37,111 nt of DNA from Streptomyces globisporus (GTDB lineage Bacteria > Actinomycetota > Actinomycetes > Streptomycetales > Streptomycetaceae): NCBI RefSeq assembly GCF_003501885.1, contig NZ_QWFA01000032.1, positions 1-37,111 of the forward strand, written 5' to 3'. Numbering within the stretch: the stretch's first letter is position 1; every line of letters starts with the position of its first letter. The translations under genes were made by a program, and so were the position numbers. Shown here piece after piece: positions 1 to 9,085 of this stretch. A model generated the notes under the pieces. The model did no database searches and had not been told where the DNA came from. It saw only the letters and a list, made by a program, of their open reading frames with translations.

Positions 1-1419
1 CCGGCGCACCGCCCCCGGCTCCCCCGCGCCCTCGGGGCCGCCCGGCAGCAGCCAGTCGTCCTCCGGGGCGTCCTTGGGGAGGGCGGGGAGAGGGAAGTCC
101 CGTACGGCCTGGAGCAGTTCGGCGACCGGGGCCGGGCAGGTCACCGTCTGGCCCGTGGGCAGGATGTCGCCCGTGGACAGCGTGTTGCGCAGGCGCAGCT
201 CGGCCGGGTCGATGCCCAGCTTGGCGGCCAGCTTGTCCATCTGGCCCTCGTACGCCGCGCAGACCTGCATCGCGCCCTCGCCGCGCACATGGCCCGAGGG
301 CGGGTTGTTCGTCCGGACCGCCCAGCCCTCGATGAAGGCGTGCGGGACGACGTACGGGCCGCAGGCGAACGCCACGGCGGCGGCCAGGGATTCGGAGGAG
401 GCGTCGGCGTACGCACCCGCGTCCAGGAGGATCTGGGCCTCCACCTTGACCAGCCGGCCCTCCGCGTCCGCGTGGTGGCGGTAGCGCAGGAGGGTGGGGT
501 GGCGGTGGGTGTGGCCGAGGAAGGACTCCTCGCGGCTCGCGGCCAGTTTCACCGGGCAGCCGGTCCGCAGCGCGAGCAGGCCCAGCGGGATCTGGAAGCC
601 CGGGTCCTCGCGGTCGCCGGTGGCCCCCGGCACCCCGGTCACGACGACCTTGACCCGGTCCGGCTCCAGGCCGAAGCAGGCCGCGATCAGGTCGCGGTCG
701 GTGTGCGGGTCGGTGGAGGCGGTGTAGATCTCCACGCCGCCGTCGGGCCTCGGCACGGCGAGGCCGGCCTCCGCGCCGATCGGGGCCGGGTCCTGGCGGC
801 CGATGCGGTACAGGCCCTCGACGACGACCTCGCCCGTCGCCTCCGCGTCGCCGTACCGCAGCGGGATGTGGCGGATCAGGTTGCCGTCGGGGTGCAGCGG
901 CTCCGCCGCGAACGCCTTCTCCGGGTCCGTGACCGGCTCCAGCACCTCGTACCGTACGGCGATGGCGGCGGCGGCCAGCCGGGCCGTGTCCGGGTGGTCC
1001 GCGGCGACCGCGGCGATCGCCTCGCCGTGGTGGCGGACCAGGTCGGAGGCGAACACCGGGCGGTCCACCACGTGGCGGCCGTAGTTGCTCTCCCCCGGCA
1101 CGTCCTCGTGCGTGACGACCGCCCGCACCCCGGGCATCTCCTCGGCGCCCGATGTGTCGATGGAGAGGATCCGCGCGTGCGGGTGCGGGGAGCGCAGCAC
1201 GGCCGCCCACAGCAGTCCCTCGGCCCAGAGATCCGCGGCGTACGGGAAGGTGCCCTCGGTCTTCGCCCGCACGTCGACGGCGGGGAGCGACGACCCGAGG
1301 CCCATGCGGGGCTGCTCCAGGTCCTGGTCCGGGCCGCCGCCCGATCCGCCGCTCAGCGCGTCGATCCTGGGCAGGCTGGTGCTGGTCGCGTTGGCCGCGG
1401 TGGCCGCGTCGCTGCTCAC
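1..1419 (-). CDS. Xanthine dehydrogenase-family molybdopterin-binding subunit (3' part outside window)
   Basis: Large catalytic subunit of a molybdenum hydroxylase. In this family it binds the molybdopterin cofactor and hydroxylates purines, aldehydes or CO-like substrates, passing electrons to the 2Fe-2S and FAD subunits encoded just upstream. The first 473 codons are visible; the rest, including the catalytic Glu region, lies left of base 1. The N-terminus shows the a/b hammerhead domain (around residues 45-155; motifs TEGTFPYAADL, RSPHPHARI) followed by the start of the Mo-binding domain (PSGHVRGEGAMQ, typical of cofactor contacts). The GTG start at 1419 follows a clear AAGGAGG at 1424-1430. 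It is the last of three same-strand genes, 76 bp after the 2Fe-2S gene. The substrate cannot be told from sequence alone. Confidence 0.88.
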   Translation of the reverse strand, partial: MSSDAATAANATSTSLPRIDALSGGSGGGPDQDLEQPRMGLGSSLPAVDVRAKTEGTFPYAADLWAEGLLWAAVLRSPHPHARILSIDTSGAEEMPGVRAVVTHEDVPGESNYGRHVVDRPVFASDLVRHHGEAIAAVAADHPDTARLAAAAIAVRYEVLEPVTDPEKAFAAEPLHPDGNLIRHIPLRYGDAEATGEVVVEGLYRIGRQDPAPIGAEAGLAVPRPDGGVEIYTASTDPHTDRDLIAACFGLEPDRVKVVVTGVPGATGDREDPGFQIPLGLLALRTGCPVKLAASREESFLGHTHRHPTLLRYRHHADAEGRLVKVEAQILLDAGAYADASSESLAAAVAFACGPYVVPHAFIEGWAVRTNNPPSGHVRGEGAMQVCAAYEGQMDKLAAKLGIDPAELRLRNTLSTGDILPTGQTVTCPAPVAELLQAVRDFPLPALPKDAPEDDWLLPGGPEGAGEPGAVRR

Positions 1420-1495
1420 GCCGCCTCCTTGTCGATCACGTGGTGCTGCCGGTGTCGCGTGTGCCGCTGCTGTACGGCGGGGCCGCGGGCGTGCC

Positions 1496-2992
1496 TCACA
1501 GCGCCTCTCCCTCGTGCGGGTGGGGGCCCTGCTGCACGCCGCCGGCGCCCGGCTCGGCCTGGTGCGGGATGCGCGCCTCGTCCGGGGCCGCCGCGGCCGC
1601 CGCATCGGCGTTCGCCTCGCGGGCCGCGACGACGTCCGCCACCGCGTCGAGCACGCCCCGGTAGCCGGAACAGCGGCAGAGGTTGCCGCAGAGCGCCTGG
1701 CGGGTCTCCAGCTCGCTGGGGGCGTGGTTGCCCTCCAGCAGGTCGTGGACGGTCATCGCCATGCCGGGGATGCAGAAGCCGCACTGGACGGCTCCGCAGG
1801 CGGACAGGGCGCGCTGGACGTCGGACGGTTCGCCGTCGACGGCCAGGCCCTCGACCGTCCGCACCTCGCTGCCCGCCGCCGTGGCCGCGGGGACCAGGCA
1901 GGAGGCGACCAGCCGGCCGTCGACCTGGACGTTGCACGCACCGCACTCGCCCTGCGAGCAGCCGTCCTTGGCCCCGGCCAGACCGAGGCGCTCGCGGAGC
2001 ACGTAGAGCAGGGACTCGCCGATCCAGGCGTCGCTGACCGGGCGGTCCACGCCGTTCACATGGAGCAGGTAGGACGCGGCGGGGTGCTCGCTCGGTACGT
2101 CGGGGAGGGCAGGGGCCTCGTCGGCGGGAGCGGGGACGGCGGCGGCTGGTTCGGTTGCGGTGAGGTCGGCGTCCGCGACGGCCTCCGTCGCCGCCTCCGC
2201 TTCCGCGTGCGGTTCCGCTTCCTCCTCCGGGAGCGCTTCCGCTTCGCCCTCCTCGGATGCGTCCGCTTCGGCTTCCGGCTCGGCTTCGGCCTCCGGCGCC
2301 GGTACGGGAGCGGCCTCCGGTTCCGGTGTGGCCCAGGGGGCGGGCGCGCCGCCGGGCAACGTGGCCGGGCGGGCGCTGTCCGCGTACCACTGCGGGGTGT
2401 GCGCCGACGCCAGGAACTCGCCCGATTCGTCCGGGAGATCCCCGTCCGCGACCGGGATCGTCCACTGACCCGTGTGCCCGGAGTGACCCGGGTGGGCCGA
2501 GGCGTCGCTTTCCCCGGGCTGCTCCGGGGCCTGTGCCGCCCCCCCCAGGGCCTCGGTGAAGTTCCACTGGGCCGTGGCGTGCGAGGTGTCCTGGTACGGG
2601 CCCTGGTAGCCGCTGGGCACGCCGCCCTGCTGGTTCGGGTCGGGCCAGTGGATCGCCCCGGTCTCCTGCGCGGCGGCGGCCTCCTGGGCGCGCTGCTCGG
2701 CCTGCGCCTGCTGGGTCTGCGTCTGGATCACCCAGCTGCCCGTCGCCGCCGGGTCCAGGCCGGCGGCCGGGGTCAGCGGAACGATCATCGGCGGGACGTA
2801 CCCGTGGCCGGGCGCGGCCAGCGGGATGTTCGCCAGGTCCTCCGGCGGCAGGTGGACGAAGGCGGTGGCGTCGGCGTCGAAGCCGTCACCCTGCGGGGTC
2901 GGCTCCCAGCCGCCGTAACGGGGGTCCGGGTCCTCGGAGTGCCCCTGCCCCTGCTGCCCGTACTGCTGGTGGGGGTTTTCCTCATTGCTCAC
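1496..2992 (-). CDS. 2Fe-2S subunit of the molybdenum hydroxylase with a long acidic N-terminal extension
   Basis: Electron-transfer subunit of the xanthine dehydrogenase/CoxS type, 498 residues. The real enzyme domain is C-terminal, from about residue 308 (YLLHVNGVDRPV). A plant-ferredoxin-like cluster motif CSQGECGAC...C is followed by the helical [2Fe-2S] domain with CGAVQCGFC and CGNLCRCSGYRG, giving the eight expected cysteines. Normal members are about 160-200 residues long. Here some 307 residues precede the domain. They are rich in Gln, Pro, Ala and Glu, with an AE/PE-rich tract near the domain junction, and look disordered. The GTG start at 2992 overlaps the upstream gene's stop codon (GTGA), which indicates translational coupling and supports this start. 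Role of the extension unknown. Confidence 0.88.
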   Translation of the reverse strand: MSNEENPHQQYGQQGQGHSEDPDPRYGGWEPTPQGDGFDADATAFVHLPPEDLANIPLAAPGHGYVPPMIVPLTPAAGLDPAATGSWVIQTQTQQAQAEQRAQEAAAAQETGAIHWPDPNQQGGVPSGYQGPYQDTSHATAQWNFTEALGGAAQAPEQPGESDASAHPGHSGHTGQWTIPVADGDLPDESGEFLASAHTPQWYADSARPATLPGGAPAPWATPEPEAAPVPAPEAEAEPEAEADASEEGEAEALPEEEAEPHAEAEAATEAVADADLTATEPAAAVPAPADEAPALPDVPSEHPAASYLLHVNGVDRPVSDAWIGESLLYVLRERLGLAGAKDGCSQGECGACNVQVDGRLVASCLVPAATAAGSEVRTVEGLAVDGEPSDVQRALSACGAVQCGFCIPGMAMTVHDLLEGNHAPSELETRQALCGNLCRCSGYRGVLDAVADVVAAREANADAAAAAAPDEARIPHQAEPGAGGVQQGPHPHEGEAL

Positions 2993-3885
2993 GACAGTGC
3001 CCTCCCCAGCGCGCGTCGGGCGAGCGCGGCGACGGTGCGCCGCAGATGCAGGACGGCCGGGGACAGCGGCGGGGCCTCTGATCCGTCGGCCGGTGGTGCG
3101 TGGTCCGGGATGCAGGCCGCGGCGACGTACTCGCCGAAGGCGGCCAGCGCATCGGGGGCCAGGCCCCGTTCGCCGTCCCAGTCGATCAGCGAGGCGATCC
3201 ACTGCTCCGCCTCCAGCGGGCGCAGCGGCATCGGGGCGATGGCGCCGACCGCGCAGCGCACGCCCCGGCGGGCCGGGTCCAGGACGATGGCGACCGAGGC
3301 GGTGGCGCGGCCGGGGCCGGTGCGCCCAGTGGCCTTCAGGAAGACCTGCGGGGCGTGCAGCAGCGGTACGCGGACGAAGCCGATGAGCTCCGCGGGCTCC
3401 AGCAGTTCGCGGCCGGCCAGCAGGTGCGAGACGGGGATCTCGCGGCGGGCGCCTTCGGGGCCCGCGATGACGAGCTCGGCCTCCAGCGCGGCCAGCACCG
3501 GCAGGGCGTCGCCGGTGGGCGCGGAGGTGACGATGTTGCCGCCGAGCGTTCCGGCGTTACGGATCTGGGGCGGGCCCGCGGCGCGGGCGGAGGCGGCGAG
3601 GGCGGGGATGAGGGCGGCGAAGTCCGGGCGTCCCATCCGGGCGTGGGTGAGTCCGGCGCCCAGAAGCGCGTGGCCGTCCTGGTAGTGCCAGCCGCGCAGC
3701 TCGCTGATCCGGCCGAGGCCGACCAGCCCCGAGGGGCGCAGCAGCCCCTTGTTGACGGCTGCCATCAGGTCCGTGCCCCCGGCAACCGGAACGGCTGCGG
3801 GCATGGCGCCGAGAGCCGCCACGGCCTCGTCCAACGAGGTCGGCAGCGTCACCGACTGCATCGCCTGCGGTGCGTGCGTGGTCAA
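2989..3885 (-). CDS. FAD-binding subunit of the molybdenum hydroxylase (CoxM/XdhB-like)
   Basis: Flavin subunit, 298 residues, that passes electrons from the 2Fe-2S centres to the final acceptor. Family signatures are PVAGGTDLMAAVN near residue 35 (FAD pyrophosphate binding) and GPPQIRNAGTLGGNIVTSAPTGDALP near residue 100 (second FAD motif), followed by the CO-dehydrogenase flavoprotein C-terminal domain. I chose a TTG start at 3885 because GGAAGGGG lies a few bases upstream and the resulting N-terminus (MTTHAPQAMQSVTLP) looks like related Streptomyces proteins. An internal ATG eight codons later has no ribosome site. It is the first gene of the operon, so the promoter should lie in 3886-4158. 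No XdhC-type maturation factor is visible here. Confidence 0.85.
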   Translation of the reverse strand: MTTHAPQAMQSVTLPTSLDEAVAALGAMPAAVPVAGGTDLMAAVNKGLLRPSGLVGLGRISELRGWHYQDGHALLGAGLTHARMGRPDFAALIPALAASARAAGPPQIRNAGTLGGNIVTSAPTGDALPVLAALEAELVIAGPEGARREIPVSHLLAGRELLEPAELIGFVRVPLLHAPQVFLKATGRTGPGRATASVAIVLDPARRGVRCAVGAIAPMPLRPLEAEQWIASLIDWDGERGLAPDALAAFGEYVAAACIPDHAPPADGSEAPPLSPAVLHLRRTVAALARRALGRALS

Positions 3886-4214
3886 CCCAGCTGCCCCTTC
3901 CCGGAGTCCCGGCGCTCTGGCCTGTTCCGCCGTACGGTACGTGTTCACAGCCCGGACGTGGCAACTCTGGCACATCTTCCGATCGGACCGGAGCGAGGGT
4001 CCGCGAAGGACGGTTCCGTCCCTGACCTGCGGGATGTTCCGGTTTCGCATGTCTTCGGCAGGGAAGGTGAATTGCCACTCTTCAGCGAGGCTTGTACGAC
4101 TTATGCCCTTCGTTCCCTCGCGCTGTCCCGCGTCGGCGGTCGGGCGGCCCCGGACGCGCGTCGGCCGCAGCGGTCCTGACGGACGGCTGCGGCCGACGAG
4201 GGGCCGGGCGCGGG
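3886..4214. other. Intergenic region upstream of the molybdenum hydroxylase operon
   Basis: This 329-base gap holds the hexosaminidase terminator (4159-4198) and, by position, the promoter of the FAD subunit gene. On the minus strand TTGCCA (3966-3971) is followed 19 bases later by TACCGT, a poorly spaced candidate promoter. A small inverted repeat CGGACC/GGTCCG lies near 3984-4003. I see no convincing gene or known operator. Confidence 0.4.
4159..4198 (-). terminator. Terminator of the sugar-uptake/hexosaminidase operon
   Basis: Perfect 12-bp inverted repeat CGTCGGCCGCAG (4159-4170) / CTGCGGCCGACG (4187-4198) with a 16-base loop, starting 17 bases after the hexosaminidase stop codon. There is no U-tract, as is common for Streptomyces terminators. 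Confidence 0.7.
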
Positions 4215-5921
4215 TCACACCACCGGAGGCTCCCCCTCCAGCGGGCGGCCGAGGATGCCGGGGCGCTGCTGGCGGGGGTACGGGCCACCCGGCGGGCGGT
4301 AGTCGACGCCGAGGGCGTCGAGGCGGGCGTAGTGGGCTGCCCGCATCCGGGCGTCGAAGGCGGCGAAGTCCCGGTCGGCCGGGGCGGGCAGGGCGGACCA
4401 GGCGACCTCGGCGAAGGCGGCGAGGCGCGGGAAGACCTGGTAGTCGACGCGGGCCCGGTTCTGCATGACCTCGGTCCACACGTTGGCCTGGGTGCCCAGG
4501 ATGTGACGGGCCGCCTTCTCGCTCAGGCCCGGCGGGACGGGCTCGAAGCGGTAGACGTCCTCCAGGGTCCGTACGTACCCGATGGGCATCGGCTCGTCGG
4601 GGCCGCCGTCCTGACGGTGGTCCAGGTACACCTGCTGCTCGGGGCACATGACGACGTCGTGCCCGGCCTCGGCGGCCGCGATGCCGCCGCCGTAGCCGCG
4701 CCAGGAGGAGACAGCGGCCCCTTCGGCGAGGCCGCCCTCCAGGATCTCGTCCCAGCCGATGAGGCGGCGGCCCCGGGCGGTGAGCCAGGCGTCGAAGTGG
4801 CGGATGAACCAGGACTGGAGGCCGTCCTCGTCCTTCACGCCGAGTTCGGCGATGCGGGCCTGGGCGAGCGGGGACTCCTTCCACTGGTCCTTGGGGCACT
4901 CGTCGCCGCCCATGTGGACGAAGGGCGAGGTCTCGGCGGGGAAGAGCTCCAGCACCTCCTCCAGGACGCCCTCGAAGAAGCGCAGGGTGTCGTCGGTGGG
5001 GGCGAGGACGTTCGGGTTGACGCCCCAGGTGTCCCAGACGGAGAGGGCGGTGGTGTCGATGACGTCGGTGTTGCCCAGCTCGGGGTAGGCGCTGATCGCG
5101 GCCTGCGAGTGGCCCGGGATGTCGATCTCGGGGACGACCCGGATGTGCCGCTCGGCGGCGTAGGCGACGATCTCGCGGATGTCGTCCTGGGTGTAGAAGC
5201 CGCCGTAGGGGGTCGCGTCCCACAGCTCGGAGGCGCGGTGGCCGTACTTGGTGCGCGAACGCCAGGAGCCGACCTCGGTGAGGCGCGGGTAGCGCTGGAT
5301 CTCGATGCGCCAGCCCTGGTCGTCGGTGAGGTGGAAGTGGAAGACGTTCAGCTTGTGGGCGGCCAGCAGGTCCAGGTAGCGCAGGACGTCGTCCTTGGGC
5401 AGGAAGTGCCGGCAGACGTCGAGCATCATGCCGCGCCAGCCGAAGCGGGGTTCGTCCTCGACGACGACCGGCGGGACCTCCCAGGTGCGGCCGGGGGCGA
5501 GGGGGGCGCGGCGGAAGGCGTCCGGGCCGAGGAGCTGGCGGAGGGTCTGCGAGCCCCGGAAGACGCCTGCCGCCGTGCCGCCCGTGATGCGCACCGCGTT
5601 GGCCTCGACGGCCAGGCGGTAGCCCTCGGGGGCGAGCGACTCGTCGAGGGCCAGCACGATGCCCTGCCCGGTCGAACCGGAGCCGTCGCCCGCGCCCGTG
5701 CCGGTGCCGTCGCCCTCGGGGAGGGGCAGTCCGGTGGGCGGGCCGAGCGTGGCGCGCAGCCAGCGGGCGACGCCCTCGGTGCCCGGTGCGGCGGTCAGCG
5801 GGGTCGTGTAGCCGAGCGGGTAGGGCCCGGCGGCGGCCGCGGTCAGGGTGCGCGGGGCCGGGATCAGGCCGAGGGCCGAGGCGTCCACAGTGCCCGGGGA
5901 GGGGGGGTTCTCGGGTGTCAT
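4215..5921 (-). CDS. Beta-N-acetylhexosaminidase, GH20, cytoplasmic
   Basis: Predicted to remove terminal GlcNAc (or GalNAc) from short oligosaccharides such as chitobiose by substrate-assisted catalysis. Length 568 residues. An N-terminal GH20b-type domain comes first, then the TIM barrel with HFHLTDDQGWRIE, PEIDIPGHSQAA, the catalytic pair Asp340-Glu341 in HMGGDECPKDQW, and the sugar-binding aromatic motif WTEVMQ. No signal peptide or lipobox is visible, so it should act inside the cell on imported sugars. The ATG start at 5921 is four bases after the upstream permease stop, and its AAGGA site overlaps that stop. It is the last gene of a binding protein-permease-permease-hydrolase operon under a DasR-like operator, which fits import followed by hydrolysis. 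Confidence 0.93.
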   Translation of the reverse strand: MTPENPPSPGTVDASALGLIPAPRTLTAAAAGPYPLGYTTPLTAAPGTEGVARWLRATLGPPTGLPLPEGDGTGTGAGDGSGSTGQGIVLALDESLAPEGYRLAVEANAVRITGGTAAGVFRGSQTLRQLLGPDAFRRAPLAPGRTWEVPPVVVEDEPRFGWRGMMLDVCRHFLPKDDVLRYLDLLAAHKLNVFHFHLTDDQGWRIEIQRYPRLTEVGSWRSRTKYGHRASELWDATPYGGFYTQDDIREIVAYAAERHIRVVPEIDIPGHSQAAISAYPELGNTDVIDTTALSVWDTWGVNPNVLAPTDDTLRFFEGVLEEVLELFPAETSPFVHMGGDECPKDQWKESPLAQARIAELGVKDEDGLQSWFIRHFDAWLTARGRRLIGWDEILEGGLAEGAAVSSWRGYGGGIAAAEAGHDVVMCPEQQVYLDHRQDGGPDEPMPIGYVRTLEDVYRFEPVPPGLSEKAARHILGTQANVWTEVMQNRARVDYQVFPRLAAFAEVAWSALPAPADRDFAAFDARMRAAHYARLDALGVDYRPPGGPYPRQQRPGILGRPLEGEPPVV

Positions 5922-5925
5922 GACG

Positions 5926-6774
5926 TCAGTCCTTAACCGCTCCGCCCAGTCCGGAGACGAGGCGTCGCTGTACGAGTACGAAGAAGACCAGTACGGGGAT
6001 GGTCATCACCGTCGAGGCTGCCATGATCCCTCCCCAGTCGTTCTCGTCCGGCTTGAAGAAGACCAGCAGCGCCATCGGCAGCGTCGACTGGGAGGTGTCG
6101 CTGATGATGAACGACTTCGCGAACAGGAAGTCGTTCCAGGTGGTGATGAAGGAGAAGACGCTGGTGGCGACCAGGCCCGGGAAGACCAGCGGGAAGAGGA
6201 TCTGCCACAGGAACCGCGTACGGCTGGCCCCGTCGATGTAGGCGGCCTCCTCCAGGGCCTCGGGGACGGCCTTGACGAAGCCGCGCAGCATCCAGATGGC
6301 GAACGGCAGCGAGAAGGCGAGGTGGGGCAGGATCAGCGAGCCGAGCGTGTTCAGCTGGCCGAAGTCCCGCATCAGGAAGAACAGCGGGATGGCCAGCGCC
6401 TCCACCGGCACCATCTGCGCGACCAGGAACATGATCAGCAGGGTGGTGCGGAACTTGAAGCGGAAGCGGGTCACGGCGGTGGCGGCCAGGAAGGCGACCA
6501 GCGCGGAGAGGATGACGACCGTGCCCGCCACCAGCAGGCTGTTGAGGAAATAGCGGCCGAAGTCCTGCTGTTCGAAGACCCGGCGGAACGAGTCGAGCGA
6601 GGGGGCCAGCGTCCAGGGGCGGGCGTCGGTGGACTGGATCTCGCCGGCCGGCTTGAAGGCGGAGAGCACCATCCAGTAGAGCGGGAAGGCGACCGCGAGG
6701 GCGATGAGCAGGGCCGCGGCCTCGGCCATCAGCCTGCCGGGCCGCTTGACTCCCAGAAGCGTGCGTGCGCTCAC
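5926..6774 (-). CDS. Sugar ABC transporter permease, MalG/UgpE type
   Basis: Inner-membrane permease of a carbohydrate ABC importer, 282 residues with about six membrane helices. The cytoplasmic EAA loop is clear: EALEEAAYIDGASRTRFLW, the contact site for the ATPase. The GTG start at 6774 overlaps the stop codon of the partner permease (GTGA), so the two are translationally coupled. The gene ends four bases before the hexosaminidase start. No ATPase gene is present in the operon. In Streptomyces such importers commonly share the MsiK ATPase encoded elsewhere, which I infer here. Confidence 0.92.
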   Translation of the reverse strand: MSARTLLGVKRPGRLMAEAAALLIALAVAFPLYWMVLSAFKPAGEIQSTDARPWTLAPSLDSFRRVFEQQDFGRYFLNSLLVAGTVVILSALVAFLAATAVTRFRFKFRTTLLIMFLVAQMVPVEALAIPLFFLMRDFGQLNTLGSLILPHLAFSLPFAIWMLRGFVKAVPEALEEAAYIDGASRTRFLWQILFPLVFPGLVATSVFSFITTWNDFLFAKSFIISDTSQSTLPMALLVFFKPDENDWGGIMAASTVMTIPVLVFFVLVQRRLVSGLGGAVKD

Positions 6775-7757
6775 AGTTCCTCCCCCTGGCGCCTCACCAG
6801 GCGCAGATAGACGAGCGTGACGGCCAGCAGGATCACCAGCATCACGACGCCGATCGCCGATCCGAGGCTGTACTGCGAGGACGCGAACGCCTTCTGGTAC
6901 GCGTACACGTTGAGCACCAGGTTCTGGCCGGCGATGCCGCCGCCGTTGGTCATGACGTAGATCTGGGTGAAGACCTTGAAGTCCCAGATGATCGACTGGA
7001 TGGTGACGACGATCAGGATGGGCTTGAGCATCGGCGCCATGATGGTCCGCCAGATCCGCCACTGGGACGCGCCGTCCAGCGAGGCGGCCTCCAGCACCTC
7101 GGTGGGGATGGCCCGGATGCCCGCGTACACGGTGACCATCACGAACGGGAACGAGCACCACAGGACTTCGAGGAGCACGAGCGCGAAGGCGCTGTAGCGG
7201 CCGTACGTCCAGGAGAAGTCGCCGAGTCCGAGCACCTTGTTGACCGGTCCGAAGTCGGGGTCGAAGAGGAAGACCCAGACGGTGGAGCCGGTGATCGCGG
7301 GGGTCGCCCAGGCGCCGAGCGCGGCCATCATCAGCGCGAGCCGGGGCAGGGCGCGGATGCGGGTGAGCAGGACGGCGAGCGCGCAGCCGACGGCCAGGGT
7401 GGAGACCACGCAGGCCGCGGCGAAGAGCACGGTGGCGAGGAGGACCTGCCAGAACTGGCTGTCGTTGAAGAGCGTGGCGTAGTTGCCGAACCCCTGGAAG
7501 GTGGTGGGTTCGCCGCCGCTGACCTGGGCCTGGGTGTACTCCAGGAACGAGATCAGGCCGAGCTGGTAGATCGGGTAGACCAGCAGTCCGGCGAGCAGGA
7601 CGAGCGCCGGCAGGAGGTAGAGCCAGGGGGTCCAGCCGGAGCGGTTCGCGGGCGACGCGGACCGGGTGCGCCGGGGCGGGCGGGCGGCCGGGGTGGCGCC
7701 GCCCGCCCCGGCCGCGCCCGCGGGCGGGGCCTTGAGCGGAGAGGTGTGCGTGGTCAT
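6771..7757 (-). CDS. Sugar ABC transporter permease, MalF/UgpA type
   Basis: Second membrane subunit of the importer, 328 residues. A cytoplasmic Ala/Pro/Arg-rich N-terminus of about 40 residues precedes the first helix (PWLYLLPALVLLAGLLVYPIY). The EAA motif (EVLEAASLDGASQWRIWRTI) lies in the C-terminal half. The ATG start at 7757 is two bases after the binding-protein stop codon and has only a weak ribosome site of its own, so reinitiation is likely. It pairs with the following MalG-type permease. Confidence 0.92.
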   Translation of the reverse strand: MTTHTSPLKAPPAGAAGAGGATPAARPPRRTRSASPANRSGWTPWLYLLPALVLLAGLLVYPIYQLGLISFLEYTQAQVSGGEPTTFQGFGNYATLFNDSQFWQVLLATVLFAAACVVSTLAVGCALAVLLTRIRALPRLALMMAALGAWATPAITGSTVWVFLFDPDFGPVNKVLGLGDFSWTYGRYSAFALVLLEVLWCSFPFVMVTVYAGIRAIPTEVLEAASLDGASQWRIWRTIMAPMLKPILIVVTIQSIIWDFKVFTQIYVMTNGGGIAGQNLVLNVYAYQKAFASSQYSLGSAIGVVMLVILLAVTLVYLRLVRRQGEEL

Positions 7758-7759
7758 CG

Positions 7760-9064
7760 TCAGCCGGCTTCGGTGAAGGCCGCGTCCATCTTCTTCGCCG
7801 CGTCGTCCGAGGCCGTCGCCACGTCCTTACGGCCGGAGACGATCTCCTGGAACATCGTCGGCAGGATCAGCGAGGCGTCGATCTGGCCCCAGGCGGGCGA
7901 GGCGGGGACGAACTTGGCGCCCGCGCCGAGGGTCTGGACGAACGGGGCGACGAAGGGCTCCTTCTTCGCGGCGTTGTCCAGGACGTCGGTGTAGGTGGGC
8001 AGGAAGCCCATCGCGTCGAACATCCGGGCCTGGGTCTTCTTCCCGGACAGCGACTTCATCAGGTCGACGGCGAGGGTGCGGTGCGAACTGCTCTTGAGGA
8101 CGCCGAGGTTGTTGCCGCCCGCGAAGGCCGGGGCGATGGAACCCTCGGCGACGCCGGGCAGGGGCACGACGGCGTACTTGCCCTTGACCGCGCCCGCCTC
8201 GACGGCCGCGTGGCTGAAGTCGCCGCCGATGGCCATGGCGGCCTTGCCGGAGGCGAAGGCGGTCACGGTGGCGTTGCCGCCCATGGAGGCGCACTTGGCG
8301 GCCGGACAGTTGTCGTCGCCGAAGAGGGAGGTGTACGCCTCGATGCCCTTGCGGGACTTCTCGCTGTTGATGCCGGAGGTGAACTTCCCGTCGGTCTCGC
8401 CCGCGAGTTCGCCGCCGTTGGCCCAGATGAAGGGCATCGCGCCGTAGGTGTACGCGCCGCCGACCGCGAGGCCGTAGAGGTCGGGCTTCGCCTTGTGGAC
8501 CTTCTTGGCGGTGGAGATCAGTTCGGCCTGGGACTTGGGGGGATCGATGCCGAGGTCCTCGAAGACGTCGGTGCGGTAGTAGAGGGCCCGGACGCCGACG
8601 AAGAAGGGCGCGCCGTAGACCTTGCCGTCCACGGTGACGGACTGCTTGGCGATCGGGTCGGTGTCCTTGGCCTCGTCCCAGGCTCCGAACTCCTCGGTGA
8701 TGTCGGCGAGTCCGCCGTCCTTGACGTATCCGGCGGTGTCGCTGTTGCCGTACTCGATGAGGTCCGGGGCGCTCTTGGGGTCGTTGAACGCCGCCTTGAT
8801 GCGCTGCGCGCGGGTGTCAACGGGTATGTACTCGACCTCGACCTTCGCACCCTTGTGGGCCTTCTCGAAGTCGGCGACGGCCGCGTCGACGACCTTCTCC
8901 TTGGGCTTGTTGCCGACCTCCTGGAAGAGCCAGACACGGAGCGTGCCGCTCTTGTCGTCACCCTTCGCACTCGTGTCGGAGGTCTGCGGCGCACAGGCGG
9001 TGGCGGTGAGGCCGGCCAGCACAAGCGCCGCGACGGGGGCGGCAATTCGGGCAGAAAGCTTCAT
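7760..9064 (-). CDS. Sugar-binding lipoprotein of an ABC importer (extracellular solute-binding protein family 1)
   Basis: Surface-anchored substrate-binding protein, 434 residues. The signal peptide ends in a lipobox (LTATAC) with the acylated residue predicted at Cys24. The mature protein has the family-1 solute-binding layout, for example GTLRVWLFQE at the start and ASMGGNATVTAFASGKAAMAIGGDF in the middle. First gene of the four-gene operon; the ATG at 9064 follows AGGGG. Two regulatory sites lie upstream: a dre-like DasR site at the promoter and a 19-bp palindrome in the leader. The GH20 enzyme downstream and the dre site suggest a GlcNAc-containing oligosaccharide as ligand. That is inference; the binding pocket cannot be read reliably. 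Confidence 0.92.
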   Translation of the reverse strand: MKLSARIAAPVAALVLAGLTATACAPQTSDTSAKGDDKSGTLRVWLFQEVGNKPKEKVVDAAVADFEKAHKGAKVEVEYIPVDTRAQRIKAAFNDPKSAPDLIEYGNSDTAGYVKDGGLADITEEFGAWDEAKDTDPIAKQSVTVDGKVYGAPFFVGVRALYYRTDVFEDLGIDPPKSQAELISTAKKVHKAKPDLYGLAVGGAYTYGAMPFIWANGGELAGETDGKFTSGINSEKSRKGIEAYTSLFGDDNCPAAKCASMGGNATVTAFASGKAAMAIGGDFSHAAVEAGAVKGKYAVVPLPGVAEGSIAPAFAGGNNLGVLKSSSHRTLAVDLMKSLSGKKTQARMFDAMGFLPTYTDVLDNAAKKEPFVAPFVQTLGAGAKFVPASPAWGQIDASLILPTMFQEIVSGRKDVATASDDAAKKMDAAFTEAG

Positions 9065-9085
9065 CCGGAACCCCTACCGGTCAAG

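Noticed and set aside
2989..5223. Continuous frame joining the FAD subunit to sequence antisense or out of frame with the hexosaminidase
   Set aside because: Only the part from 3885 down matches a flavin subunit. The upstream part is out of frame with the GH20 gene and crosses its terminator.
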